Origin: JADFOB01 sp964651325
Lineage (GTDB): Bacteria; Planctomycetota; Phycisphaerae; UBA1845
DNA length: 15,488 nucleotides
Assembly: GCA_964651325.1 (NCBI GenBank)
Contig: CAZYXP010000071.1
Coordinates: 1-15,488, forward strand
Reading direction: 5' to 3'
This document shows positions 6,935 to 14,383 of this stretch, piece by piece. Position numbers and translations under genes: made by a program. How positions within the stretch are numbered: position 1 is the first letter of the stretch; the number at the start of each line of letters is the position of its first letter. The notes beneath the pieces were generated by a model, which was given only the letters and a program-made list of their open reading frames with translations, was not told the DNA's origin and did not search any database.

Positions 6935-8788
6935 TCACCTGGGTTGCTTCGGCGCCTTGTACACTCGCGCCGAATTAACCGACTTACCGGGGTTACCCTT
7001 GTCCAACGGAACGAATCGCTCCCGAAGGTGGCCGTCCGCGTCCACAAAAACAACCGAGCACGCTTCCGCCGGGTTCTCCAAGACAACAGTGCCTCGCCCC
7101 CCCCGTTTGCGACTGCGATACATGCGTTCGTGATCGATATCCACAACCGTGATCCCCGCATCAAACGTAATCAGCGGACTCTCAACCTCGCCCTCCACGG
7201 CCTGCGAGGGCACATCGTGCCGTTTTCGCGCCAAAACGCGCTCGCCGGGTCCAAATTTCGGCTTGGTTCTGACCCAATTGCCTTCGAACCATTTGTAAAT
7301 CTCCATCGTCACGACGTCATCGCGATCGGAGGAGCCCGTGGCGTAGTAATACGTTGCGGGTTCAAAGGTTACCGGCTCGGAGGGCTCGGACCAGGGCCCT
7401 TCGATGAACAGCGTCTTTGCCATCTGGGGGTCGCTGAACATGGTGGGCTGAGCGGCTAGACGATTGAAAATCAGCGGTCGAACCCGGTACTGATAAGTTC
7501 CCCCGGCTTGAATACTATTGGGGCGAGCATCGTGAACCCACATCTGCTGGATGGGCGGCTTGTCCCGCTTGTCTTCTTGGTCGTCGATTCTGGTACCTGC
7601 GGGCTTGCAGATTCTTCTTCTAATGTCGGCTGTTAGATTCTCCGCGTCCTTCATGAGGCGCTGGGCTTGGGCCTTCTGAGAGCGATTGGCCGATTTGTGA
7701 AGCGTCACCTCTTGCGCGAAATTATACGCCCTTGTGGCGTCGTCTACGGCGCAAGTTTTGCGTCCGGTGGCCAGAGACGCCCTGGCTAACTCGAACAGCG
7801 CTGTGGGCGTGGTTTGGTCTACGGTAGCTGCCGCGCCGGCCGTGGGCACGGCCGCCCCCAAATCGTATCGATCCTCCGGCGGCTCGGGGGGATCGTTGGG
7901 GAATAAGTACCCCATGTCTTGAACAAGCACGTCGTGGCGAGAGGTGACCACGGGAACATCCCAGGGATCGCCGTCGCGCATTTCCGCCATCATCGGACGC
8001 AGCAAACCCAGCTGAGTTGGAAGCTCCTTGAGAGAGTCGTAGTAATGGCTAATCCTCCCAAAATCCTTCTTCGCGCAAATGATCTCGCCGTTGTCTTCGG
8101 TAAGGACGACCGGCGGCCCATCACCCAAATCGAGCGCTGGCCACCCGGTGATGGTCTCCCAGTCGCCTTCGGACCAACTGCCATCGAGCCGCTGGGCGCG
8201 CCGCTGGCATCTGAGGGCGCCTAAGACAACCTCCGCCAACGTGCGGCCGTATTCCAACTGTTGTTTCTCGCTCTGCTTGCGGACCTCAAAGACGCTGCTT
8301 ATCGTCGCCCAATCCGCCTGAACGAAACGCCCGCCGTCCAGACCGTCCGGATCGACCAGGAGACTACTGCGACCGGTGATCACAACAGGCTTGCCCATGG
8401 GCATGACATCGACAAGTTTCCGATCTTGGGTGGTCTTGGCGGCCTTGTCGATGATGGGTACGTTCGGGCCCCCGGCGACCACTGTGGGCAATTCAAGCGA
8501 GACCCCTGCAAGGCTCAAGGCATCTACTTGAGCCCTGAAATCATCGTAGAGGGGCTCAACGGGATCGTCTATCGGCTTGGCGGATTCGAGCCGGTCGCGC
8601 ACGAGTTCCGCCTTTTCCAAGACAATCCGGTCGATTTCGCCCGGCCGCACCATTTCTGATGCCACCTCTATTTTGTTGGGAGAGGTCACAAGATACATGG
8701 CCACCGTGCCCAACAGCGCCACGCCCACCAAAGCGAGCACCACTTTCTCAATGTGTCGTTCTATCGGACTGACCAGTTGCTTGGCCAT
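6935..8788 (-). CDS. Membrane-anchored periplasmic protein of the pilus-like operon (unrecognised family)
   Basis: A 617-residue protein that I do not recognise by name. A short basic N-terminus is followed by one membrane helix (about 14-34), so most of it should lie in the periplasm. Residues about 40-95 are charged and probably helical. Two stretches look like fibronectin-III-type strands: around 150-215 (with SWSEGDWETITGW at 204-216) and about 412-480 (GTYQYRVRPLIFN at 430-442, GPWSEPSEPVTFE at 464-476). A proline-rich linker spans about 297-306, and the C-terminal 120 residues are basic. It lies between the PilO-like protein and the secretin, which suggests a periplasmic connector such as PilP supplies in proteobacteria. 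It shows no recognisable PilP sequence, and by position it corresponds to Amuc_1099 of Akkermansia. The ATG at 8788 has only a weak GGGGAA upstream. Confidence 0.72.
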   Translation of the reverse strand: MAKQLVSPIERHIEKVVLALVGVALLGTVAMYLVTSPNKIEVASEMVRPGEIDRIVLEKAELVRDRLESAKPIDDPVEPLYDDFRAQVDALSLAGVSLELPTVVAGGPNVPIIDKAAKTTQDRKLVDVMPMGKPVVITGRSSLLVDPDGLDGGRFVQADWATISSVFEVRKQSEKQQLEYGRTLAEVVLGALRCQRRAQRLDGSWSEGDWETITGWPALDLGDGPPVVLTEDNGEIICAKKDFGRISHYYDSLKELPTQLGLLRPMMAEMRDGDPWDVPVVTSRHDVLVQDMGYLFPNDPPEPPEDRYDLGAAVPTAGAAATVDQTTPTALFELARASLATGRKTCAVDDATRAYNFAQEVTLHKSANRSQKAQAQRLMKDAENLTADIRRRICKPAGTRIDDQEDKRDKPPIQQMWVHDARPNSIQAGGTYQYRVRPLIFNRLAAQPTMFSDPQMAKTLFIEGPWSEPSEPVTFEPATYYYATGSSDRDDVVTMEIYKWFEGNWVRTKPKFGPGERVLARKRHDVPSQAVEGEVESPLITFDAGITVVDIDHERMYRSRKRGGRGTVVLENPAEACSVVFVDADGHLRERFVPLDKGNPGKSVNSARVYKAPKQPR

Positions 8789-8902
8789 GGTTATTGGTTC
8801 CCCAAAACTAATTCGGATTGATGCATCATCGGCCGCCCCGGCAGCGCGCTCGCGATCGAGGAGCCGCTTGCCCGCCGAAGGATCAACACCAGATACATTC
8901 GG

Positions 8903-10198
8903 CTAACCCTCTTCTTCCTCTCGGCTGCGATCAGGACACTCAATGTGGTCATACTCGTCGCACACTTCTTGGGGCATCCATTTGTGAAACACGCTGGGAA
9001 TCAGCAACGTCTCAAAGTCCAACACGACGTTGGCAGTCGGCTCGGAGCCGTAGATTTTCCCAACCATGTATCGATTGGCCGGCACGGCCGTATATCCCAC
9101 TCGAAGCAAGGTGTGAAACTTGTTCTTGCTCATTTTGTCAACGAATTTGAGGATATCTCGCTGGTCCATGATGAGCTTGACAGTGAACTGAACCACATCG
9201 TACGTCGGACCCGATTGAGAGTTAGAAAAGACGGTGTTGCGCGTGGCGCAAGGAAGCGCTTCTTCGTATCCGCCGGGCGAGGCGCCCACGAAATAGTCGT
9301 CGTCGTCAAGGATGAAGCCCTCTGAAACCCGGACGGAGATGATCTCCTTGACGGGCATGATGCCCACCCAACGCAACCCACCGTCGGCGACTGACGCATC
9401 CCCCGCCTCTTCGTTAACCGCGCGGATCGCGCTGACCACATCCTTCTGAATCCAGTATTGCACCTGCGCCCACCAGACGTCGCTGATCAGCGGCGGATCG
9501 AGCGATTTTGTGTTCTCCATCCACGGATTGAATTGCAGGCTCGCCGGCGGTCCGGCCTTGACGCCGGCACGCACCGATTTGGCCGGTTTGGTCTTACCCG
9601 TGGCGTAGCAATTCAACGTCAATGCCTTCTGAACGTGGGCCCGCACCTCAGCGTTTTGTTTTGCCCCAGACATGGTAAGCACGCCGGCCGGCGTGTAGTC
9701 CGGCCCGCTTGGGGCGATCGTATCCGTAGACGCCCCTTCGTCGAGGCCCCGCGCGCTGGCTCGGAATATCTCCTGGTCGATCCGCTCCGCCATCAGCGTG
9801 ATGTCGGTGGCAGTCGCGGGCGTGCCCCAACGCAGCGAATCCATGAGCTCGGCCATCGCTTCGTTATAGCGAGCCATGAAACGAAAACGAGCGTCATTGT
9901 CTCCATCAGGAAAGACACCCTCGACGAGCGGCGCATAGCCGTACAGCTTCTCCGCCTCACTAAGAACCCGCTCGCTGTCGTCGAGCAACTCTCCAATGCG
10001 CGTGGACTTGGAATCAATGATTTTCGCGTTGACAGGCTTGCCGGAGAGACGGTTCAACGCGTCGTAGACGCTCTTGGCCTTGCTCAGCTCCGCGAGCACC
10101 TGCGGTTGCGCGCCCAGCCCCGTCACCGCGAGCGCGATGCCGCCCAAGGCGCCCACGGCACAAACGATGTAGAATAAATGTCGCTTCAAGAAGCTCAC
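8903..10198 (-). CDS. PilO-like (Amuc_1100-like) membrane-anchored alignment-complex protein
   Basis: A 431-residue protein with a single N-terminal membrane helix (about 7-29) after MSFLKRH, then a helical region (about 33-150) predicted to be partly coiled. A C-terminal alpha/beta part (about 275-402) includes YDVVQFTVKLIMDQRDILKF (333-352), which has the strand-helix pattern of the PilO/GspM ferredoxin-like domain. The tail is acidic (EEEEG). In type IV pilus systems PilO pairs with PilN in the periplasm. The gene sits between pilM-pilN and the 617-residue gene, the position of Amuc_1100 in Akkermansia, though the sequence is too diverged to call homology by eye. The start is a GTG at 10198 supported by GGAGGAG at 10208-10214, 9 nt away. 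The gap to pilM is 78 nt. Confidence 0.68.
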   Translation of the reverse strand: MSFLKRHLFYIVCAVGALGGIALAVTGLGAQPQVLAELSKAKSVYDALNRLSGKPVNAKIIDSKSTRIGELLDDSERVLSEAEKLYGYAPLVEGVFPDGDNDARFRFMARYNEAMAELMDSLRWGTPATATDITLMAERIDQEIFRASARGLDEGASTDTIAPSGPDYTPAGVLTMSGAKQNAEVRAHVQKALTLNCYATGKTKPAKSVRAGVKAGPPASLQFNPWMENTKSLDPPLISDVWWAQVQYWIQKDVVSAIRAVNEEAGDASVADGGLRWVGIMPVKEIISVRVSEGFILDDDDYFVGASPGGYEEALPCATRNTVFSNSQSGPTYDVVQFTVKLIMDQRDILKFVDKMSKNKFHTLLRVGYTAVPANRYMVGKIYGSEPTANVVLDFETLLIPSVFHKWMPQEVCDEYDHIECPDRSREEEEG

Positions 10199-10207
10199 GG
10201 TGTGCTA

Positions 10208-10214
10208 CTCCTCC
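10208..10214 (-). promoter_or_regulatory. Shine-Dalgarno GGAGGAG supporting a GTG start
   Basis: GGAGGAG ends 9 nt before GTG at 10198, which begins the short basic segment and membrane helix expected for a PilO-like protein. This makes the GTG the likely initiation codon. Confidence 0.7.
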
Positions 10215-10276
10215 GCATCGATCTCCGAAAGTGCATGGCCCCGCGGTCTTCAGTCCGCGATCGCAGCCCGGCCAAC

Positions 10277-12322
10277 CTAGCCGTTGTCTTCGGCACGATC
10301 ATCCTCGCCTTCGTCGCCTTCCGGCGCAACGTAATCCTCGCAAATGGCGTCGATCCATATCTCGAATCGCCAATCCTGATCGAGCGGTTCGCTGGTAAGT
10401 ACGTCCTTTTTGTAGTAATCCTTGGACACACCCGTAGGCCTCTTGGCAGAAGAGGTGGACGTTCGGACTCTGTTCGCTGTGCTGTACCAATTGGGGCTCC
10501 CGCCGGGCACAGGCTCTTCGGGCTCGTATCTACCGCCATAAACAATGTTGGCCCGATCAATGTAGAATCCTTGCCCCTCGCGCCTGCCATTCTTGATGAG
10601 GTTCGCAAGCAGCGTATCTCCTACAAAGTTTCGACCTTCCTTATGCGGGGTTCTGCACAGCAACATGATCTTGAACCCCGGCGTTTCGGCTTCGGGATCG
10701 TTGATCGGATCCGGGCTGGCGATCAGCGCATCGGGCCAAAGAAGCTCGTTGACATCCTGGCCGTATTGTATGTTGAGCGATTCGATGAATATCTGCTCGC
10801 GCTGCCCACGTTCCACCGACGGGCTCGCAGAATCTGCATCGTTGCCGGACGACCCCTGACGACCCCCACTCGAGCCCGGCGACCGCGGCACGGATGCGTG
10901 AATCACGCTCAAGATCCGGGGCACCATGGACTTGTTGTGCTGAACCCGAATGAGTTCTTCGGTTCGCGCCCGCTCGTCTTCCCCTTGCCCCGCCAGCGAC
11001 GCCAGCTCCTTCTTGAGTGATTCTCCCGCGCGGAGAATCGTGGCGGCTCGCTCTCGAGCCGGAAGACCGCCGGAAGGGCCGCGATTGATCACGTCCGCGG
11101 CTTTCGCCCCCGACACGCTCACCGAATCGGCTTGGCCTCCGCTGGCCGCAAGCGCGCTCAGGTCTGCCGACTGCCGAAACCAGATCGACCCGCCCGCCAA
11201 CAGCAAGCACGCAGCCGCGGCCGCAAACGCCGGCTTTTTCTTGCGCCAGACGATTTGCTTCGCGATTTCCGTGGGAAGCAAGTTGCTGGTCACCTTGACC
11301 TGATCCAACCCTTGAAGCGCCAAGCCATAGGCACCCCACAAACTGAGCGAATGGTCGCTTGCCGACCCACTGGGAAGGCCGGGTGAAACGCGGCTGAAGT
11401 TCTCAGGGCACACGACGTCGAGGCCGAGGTTCTGCTGAAGGTATTTCTTCAATCCGGGAAGCTTGAACGCATTGCCCACCGCAAAGACCTTCGTCATCGA
11501 AGCATCTCGATGGGTGGAGGAATAAAAGCCGATGGACCTTTGCAGCTCTTGCACCAGATCGGCGAAGACGGGCCTCATCGCTTGGAAAATCTGCCGGCGG
11601 TATTTGCTGGTCTCCGCAGAGCGCTTGAGATGCTCCGCTTTCGAAAAGGAAAGCTTGAACGACTTGACGAGCGCGTCGGTACAACTGTTTCCGCCCCTTT
11701 GAATCGTACGCGTCCAGAAGCTGTCGGGCGTCGCGATAATCAGGTCGGTGTTGTCGGCGCCGATGTCGAGGATAATCGTGGTTTCATCGCCAAGCCCGCC
11801 GTCATACGCCACGGCGTTGTACACCGCGAGTGGCGTGGGCTGGACCGCGGTCGGCTCCACCGACGCCTGCTCAAAGTGAAGCAAGTGCTCGCGAATCAAC
11901 TCCCGCTTCATGGCGAAGATCCCGACCTCCAGATCGGGGGCGCCGTCCTGCTGGAACGTCTGATAATCCCAGATCACCTCGTCCATATCGAAGGGAATCT
12001 GCTGATCCGCTTCGTAGCGAACGATGTCGGGAATCTTTTTCGGCGCTACCGGGGGAAGTTTTGTGAACCGCGCGAGCGTCTGCTGACCAGGAACGCTAAC
12101 AAGCACGTCATCTTTGGAAATGTCGTTGCGGGAGAGAAACGTCTCCAGCGCCTCGGCAATCAACTCATGGCGGTCCGCATCCGGCTGGGAGAGAATCTTG
12201 CTATGTTCTATGTATTCGGCAGCCACCAGCTCCACACGATCTTCAGCACCGGGGCGAAGTTTGACCGCCGTCAGTGCGCATCGACCAATATCAATGCCCC
12301 ATACTGCCCGTACGATTGCCAT
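10277..12322 (-). CDS. pilM: PilM-type actin-like ATPase fused to a PilN-like periplasmic domain
   Basis: The 681-residue protein begins as PilM: WGIDIGRCALTAVKL (8-22) is the first phosphate motif, followed by VRYEADQQIPFDMDEVIWDY (101-120), a strong PilM signature. ILDIGADNTDLII (184-196) is the second phosphate motif and VGNAFKLPGLKKYL (282-295) the adenosine motif. After IVWRKKKP (357-364) comes a membrane helix (about 365-382). The remaining 300 residues are periplasmic: a coiled-coil stretch (about 418-465), a low-complexity linker (479-505), and a PilN-like alpha/beta part ending in DWRFEIWIDAI (650-660) before an acidic tail. Normally PilM is cytoplasmic and binds the short N-terminus of a separate PilN; here the two seem joined. 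The ATG at 12322 is preferred to one 99 bases upstream because GGAGAG (12331-12336) is 8 nt before it and the PilM homology starts there. Confidence 0.88.
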   Translation of the reverse strand: MAIVRAVWGIDIGRCALTAVKLRPGAEDRVELVAAEYIEHSKILSQPDADRHELIAEALETFLSRNDISKDDVLVSVPGQQTLARFTKLPPVAPKKIPDIVRYEADQQIPFDMDEVIWDYQTFQQDGAPDLEVGIFAMKRELIREHLLHFEQASVEPTAVQPTPLAVYNAVAYDGGLGDETTIILDIGADNTDLIIATPDSFWTRTIQRGGNSCTDALVKSFKLSFSKAEHLKRSAETSKYRRQIFQAMRPVFADLVQELQRSIGFYSSTHRDASMTKVFAVGNAFKLPGLKKYLQQNLGLDVVCPENFSRVSPGLPSGSASDHSLSLWGAYGLALQGLDQVKVTSNLLPTEIAKQIVWRKKKPAFAAAAACLLLAGGSIWFRQSADLSALAASGGQADSVSVSGAKAADVINRGPSGGLPARERAATILRAGESLKKELASLAGQGEDERARTEELIRVQHNKSMVPRILSVIHASVPRSPGSSGGRQGSSGNDADSASPSVERGQREQIFIESLNIQYGQDVNELLWPDALIASPDPINDPEAETPGFKIMLLCRTPHKEGRNFVGDTLLANLIKNGRREGQGFYIDRANIVYGGRYEPEEPVPGGSPNWYSTANRVRTSTSSAKRPTGVSKDYYKKDVLTSEPLDQDWRFEIWIDAICEDYVAPEGDEGEDDRAEDNG

Positions 12323-12330
12323 AAGAACGA

Positions 12331-12336
12331 CTCTCC
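12331..12336 (-). promoter_or_regulatory. Shine-Dalgarno GGAGAG deciding the pilM start
   Basis: GGAGAG is 8 nt before ATG 12322. The frame stays open to an ATG at 12421, but that start would add 33 residues unlike PilM N-termini. Confidence 0.65.
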
Positions 12337-12396
12337 GGTCTTCCCGCGGGGTATCGCCCACCCGAGTGCGCCGGACTCCAACCGGCAGATGCCATG

Positions 12397-12419
12397 GGCC
12401 ACCGCTCGGATCGGTGGCC
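12397..12419. promoter_or_regulatory. Inverted repeat in the divergent pilM/mtaB intergenic region
   Basis: GGCCACCG (12397-12404) and CGGTGGCC (12412-12419) form a perfect 8-base inverted repeat around a 7-base centre. It is the clearest dyad in the 170 nt between the divergent genes, about 75 nt from each start codon. It could be an operator, or a hairpin in the pilM leader. No regulator can be named. Confidence 0.4.
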
Positions 12420-12456
12420 AACCGAATTCAACCGATCGGCCTACCCATCGGGCGGC

Positions 12457-12484
12457 TTGCCAATAGGCCCATCCTCGCGATACA
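12457..12484 (+). promoter_or_regulatory. Weak candidate promoter for mtaB
   Basis: TTGCCA (12457-12462, 5 of 6 for -35) and GATACA (12479-12484, 3 of 6 for -10) are separated by 16 nt. The start of transcription would fall at or next to the ATG (12493), and no ribosome binding site precedes that ATG. This would imply a leaderless message, but the -10 match is poor. Confidence 0.25.
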
Positions 12485-12492
12485 TTCCCATC

Positions 12493-14106
12493 ATGCTCGG
12501 GAAGTATCTGATTACAACGCTTGGCTGTAAAGTCAACCAATACGAAACTCAGCAGATTCGCGAACTGCTCGAATCCCTGGGGCTTGAGCCGGCCATCGGC
12601 GAGGACATACCCGATGTCGCCGTGGTCAACACCTGCGCGGTCACCGCTACGGCCTCGCGAAAGAGCCGCCAGGCCCTGCGCAAGCTGGGCCGAAGCGGCA
12701 TAGGCCTCGTTGCCGCAGTGGGCTGCGCCGCCGGCGAGGACGCCGAGCGACTGCAAAACCTTGCAGGGGTCGGGCTCGTGATCGACCACGAAGCCGACGT
12801 TGGCGAGACCCTGCGCGCGGCCATTATCAATGACTCAAAGCTTGCTCCTGCGTTTGCCGAAACCGGCCACGCCTACTCAGGCGGCGACCACTCGCGCGGC
12901 ACCGAGGCGCGCCGTACACCCGCTCGATCAACCCCCACAACGAACCGGCCTTTTGCAACGAAAAGGCAAGGAGCAACAGGAAGGAATGAAGTATGGATGA
13001 ATCCGGGTTCTTCCGGAACCACTTCCGCTGTCGCGAGGGTCGACACTTCTTCCGGCACCCGTATTGTTCCGACCTCGCTGCCCATTGTCAAGCGCGACAC
13101 CGATTTGATAGGGCGCATCGATTCGTTCGCGGGACGCAAGCGAGCCTTCTTGAAGATCCAAGACGGGTGCGACGCCTTTTGCACCTACTGCATTATCCCG
13201 CGATTACGCCCGACCCTGCGATCCAAACCCATCGATGCCGCCGTAGCAGAGGCACGCACCCTCGTGGAACATGGTCATAAGGAAATCATCCTCACCGGCA
13301 TCTTTCTAGGCGCCTACGGGCGCGAAACGGCCCTGCGAAAACGGTTCAACCGGCTGGTTTCGCCGCTGGCGAGGCTCATCGAGGCCATTTCGAGCGTCGA
13401 TGGCCTCAATCGGCTTCGCCTATCCAGCCTTGAACCGGGCGACGTGGATGAGTCGTTGCTATCTGTCCTGGCGACTAACGAAACGTGTACGCCGCATCTA
13501 CATCTCCCGCTTCAATCGGGAAGCCAGAAGATTCTGCGACGCATGAACCGGCAATACACGCGGGCGGATTTCCTGGCGATGATCGGCCACGTGCGGGCCA
13601 GCCTGGATAGGCCGGCGATTTCGACGGATGTCATCGTCGGGTTCCCTGGGGAGACGGATTACGATTTCGAGCAGACGCTCGAAGCGGTCCGCGCCGCGCA
13701 ATGCGTCAAGGTTCACGCCTTTCCATTCTCGCCGCGCGACAAGACCGCCGCTGCCAAATGGCAGAAGGATTTTGTGGCGCCCGAGATCGTCAAGGATCGC
13801 CTTACCGCCCTGGCGGCCTTGGAACGCGAAACGTCACTGGCGTTTCGTCGGTCCTTGCTCGGCGCAACCGAACACGTGATTGTCGAGGAGTGCATCGCTC
13901 CAAGCGTCTTCGAATTGACACCCACCCCACTCTATCGCGGGCGTTGCGATCGATATTTCGAGATTCACTTTGAAGCCAACGAAATCGAGGGCGAGAACGA
14001 ATCCGGAGACCTGGTCGCCGTCCGCATCGATCGCGTCACGCCGAATAGAACCCACGGCACGGCCATGCCCCCGAACTTGGCCACCCATCCCCTTACGGTC
14101 CTATAA
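12493..14106 (+). CDS. mtaB: tRNA (N6-threonylcarbamoyladenosine-37) 2-methylthiotransferase MtaB family
   Basis: This radical-SAM enzyme family adds a methylthio group to t6A37 of tRNAs. The N-terminal MTTase domain has LGCKVNQYETQ (10-20), typical of the MtaB branch, NTCAVT (46-51) and VGCAAGED (76-83), supplying the auxiliary cluster cysteines C12, C48 and C78. The radical-SAM motif is CDAFCTYC (C226, C230, C233), followed by PHLHLPLQSGS (334-344) and STDVIVGFPGET (377-388). The C-terminal part (about 455-515) is TRAM-like. At 537 residues it is some 90 longer than usual, because about residues 120-205 form a Ser/Thr/Arg-rich, low-complexity insert between the two domains. All catalytic cysteines are intact, so it should be active. 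The ATG at 12493 was chosen because the family N-terminus starts there; the frame is open 99 nt upstream. Confidence 0.9.
   Translation: MLGKYLITTLGCKVNQYETQQIRELLESLGLEPAIGEDIPDVAVVNTCAVTATASRKSRQALRKLGRSGIGLVAAVGCAAGEDAERLQNLAGVGLVIDHEADVGETLRAAIINDSKLAPAFAETGHAYSGGDHSRGTEARRTPARSTPTTNRPFATKRQGATGRNEVWMNPGSSGTTSAVARVDTSSGTRIVPTSLPIVKRDTDLIGRIDSFAGRKRAFLKIQDGCDAFCTYCIIPRLRPTLRSKPIDAAVAEARTLVEHGHKEIILTGIFLGAYGRETALRKRFNRLVSPLARLIEAISSVDGLNRLRLSSLEPGDVDESLLSVLATNETCTPHLHLPLQSGSQKILRRMNRQYTRADFLAMIGHVRASLDRPAISTDVIVGFPGETDYDFEQTLEAVRAAQCVKVHAFPFSPRDKTAAAKWQKDFVAPEIVKDRLTALAALERETSLAFRRSLLGATEHVIVEECIAPSVFELTPTPLYRGRCDRYFEIHFEANEIEGENESGDLVAVRIDRVTPNRTHGTAMPPNLATHPLTVL
12963..13000 (+). repeat. 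Purine-rich stretch in the mtaB insert resembling the 14191-14225 repeat
   Basis: The segment contains AAGGCA, AGGAG and AGGAAGGAATGAAGTAT in that order. The minus strand of 14184-14225 shows the same three blocks in the same order, the last as AGGAAGGAAGGAAGTAT (16 of 17 identical), with small gaps between. Both are low-complexity, so chance is not excluded. Confidence 0.45.
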
Positions 14107-14112
14107 TCCGAA

Positions 14113-14137
14113 CCGCGCCCGTAAGGAAGCGGCGCGG
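14113..14137 (+). terminator. Hairpin just after mtaB, possible terminator
   Basis: CCGCGCC (14113-14119) pairs with GGCGCGG (14131-14137) around an 11-base loop, starting 7 nt after the mtaB stop. There is no T-run after it, so it is a candidate terminator by position and stability only. Confidence 0.4.
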
Positions 14138-14183
14138 CCCGCCGGCGCCATCATGTTTCGCGCCCGCCCAAACCCCGACCGAC

Positions 14184-14237
14184 CTCTCTCTCTATACTTC
14201 CTTCCTTCCTTCTCCTTGGTGCCTTAGCGTCTTGGTG
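14184..14237. repeat. Microsatellite-like tract with three phased octamers
   Basis: A CT tract (from 14184) and a CTTC tract (about 14197-14213) run into three adjacent octamers: CCTTGGTG (14214-14221), CCTTAGCG (14222-14229) and TCTTGGTG (14230-14237). On the minus strand this reads as the 'caccaaga-cgctaagg-caccaagg' type of intergenic sequence that I recall from other bacterial genomes. No gene overlaps it. Confidence 0.5.
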
Positions 14238-14289
14238 GTGAATCCTCCACATCGTCGTCGCAAAAAGCCTTCATTCCTGCCGGCGTTCG

Positions 14290-14298
14290 TGCTAAGAT
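14290..14298 (+). promoter_or_regulatory. Possible extended -10 promoter for the IPTL-CTERM gene
   Basis: TGCTAAGAT carries the TGn extension and a 4-of-6 match to TATAAT. The best -35 at 17 nt (TTCATT) is poor. Transcription would begin about 80 nt before the ATG. Confidence 0.28.
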
Positions 14299-14369
14299 GG
14301 GTAGACGCGCGTTCCGGCCGGTGCGTTTCCGGTGTAGCGGTGGCCCGATTCGCTAGCGCATGGCTATGT

Positions 14370-14375
14370 GGGGGA
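14370..14375 (+). promoter_or_regulatory. Ribosome binding site GGGGGA supporting start at 14384
   Basis: GGGGGA lies 8 nt before ATG 14384. The upstream in-frame ATGs at 14360 and 14366 lack such a site and would put polar residues before the signal peptide. Confidence 0.55.
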
Positions 14376-14383
14376 ATTACTCG

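Noticed and set aside
12394..12492. Upstream in-frame extension of mtaB (33 codons)
   Set aside because: The family N-terminus begins at the ATG at 12493; the extension has no homology and runs through the inverted repeat of the divergent promoter region.
14102..14107. Perfect TATAAT overlapping the mtaB stop codon
   Set aside because: The only -35-like sequence (TTGGCC) is 19 nt away and poor, and the next start codon is about 280 nt downstream beyond a hairpin, so a real promoter is unlikely.
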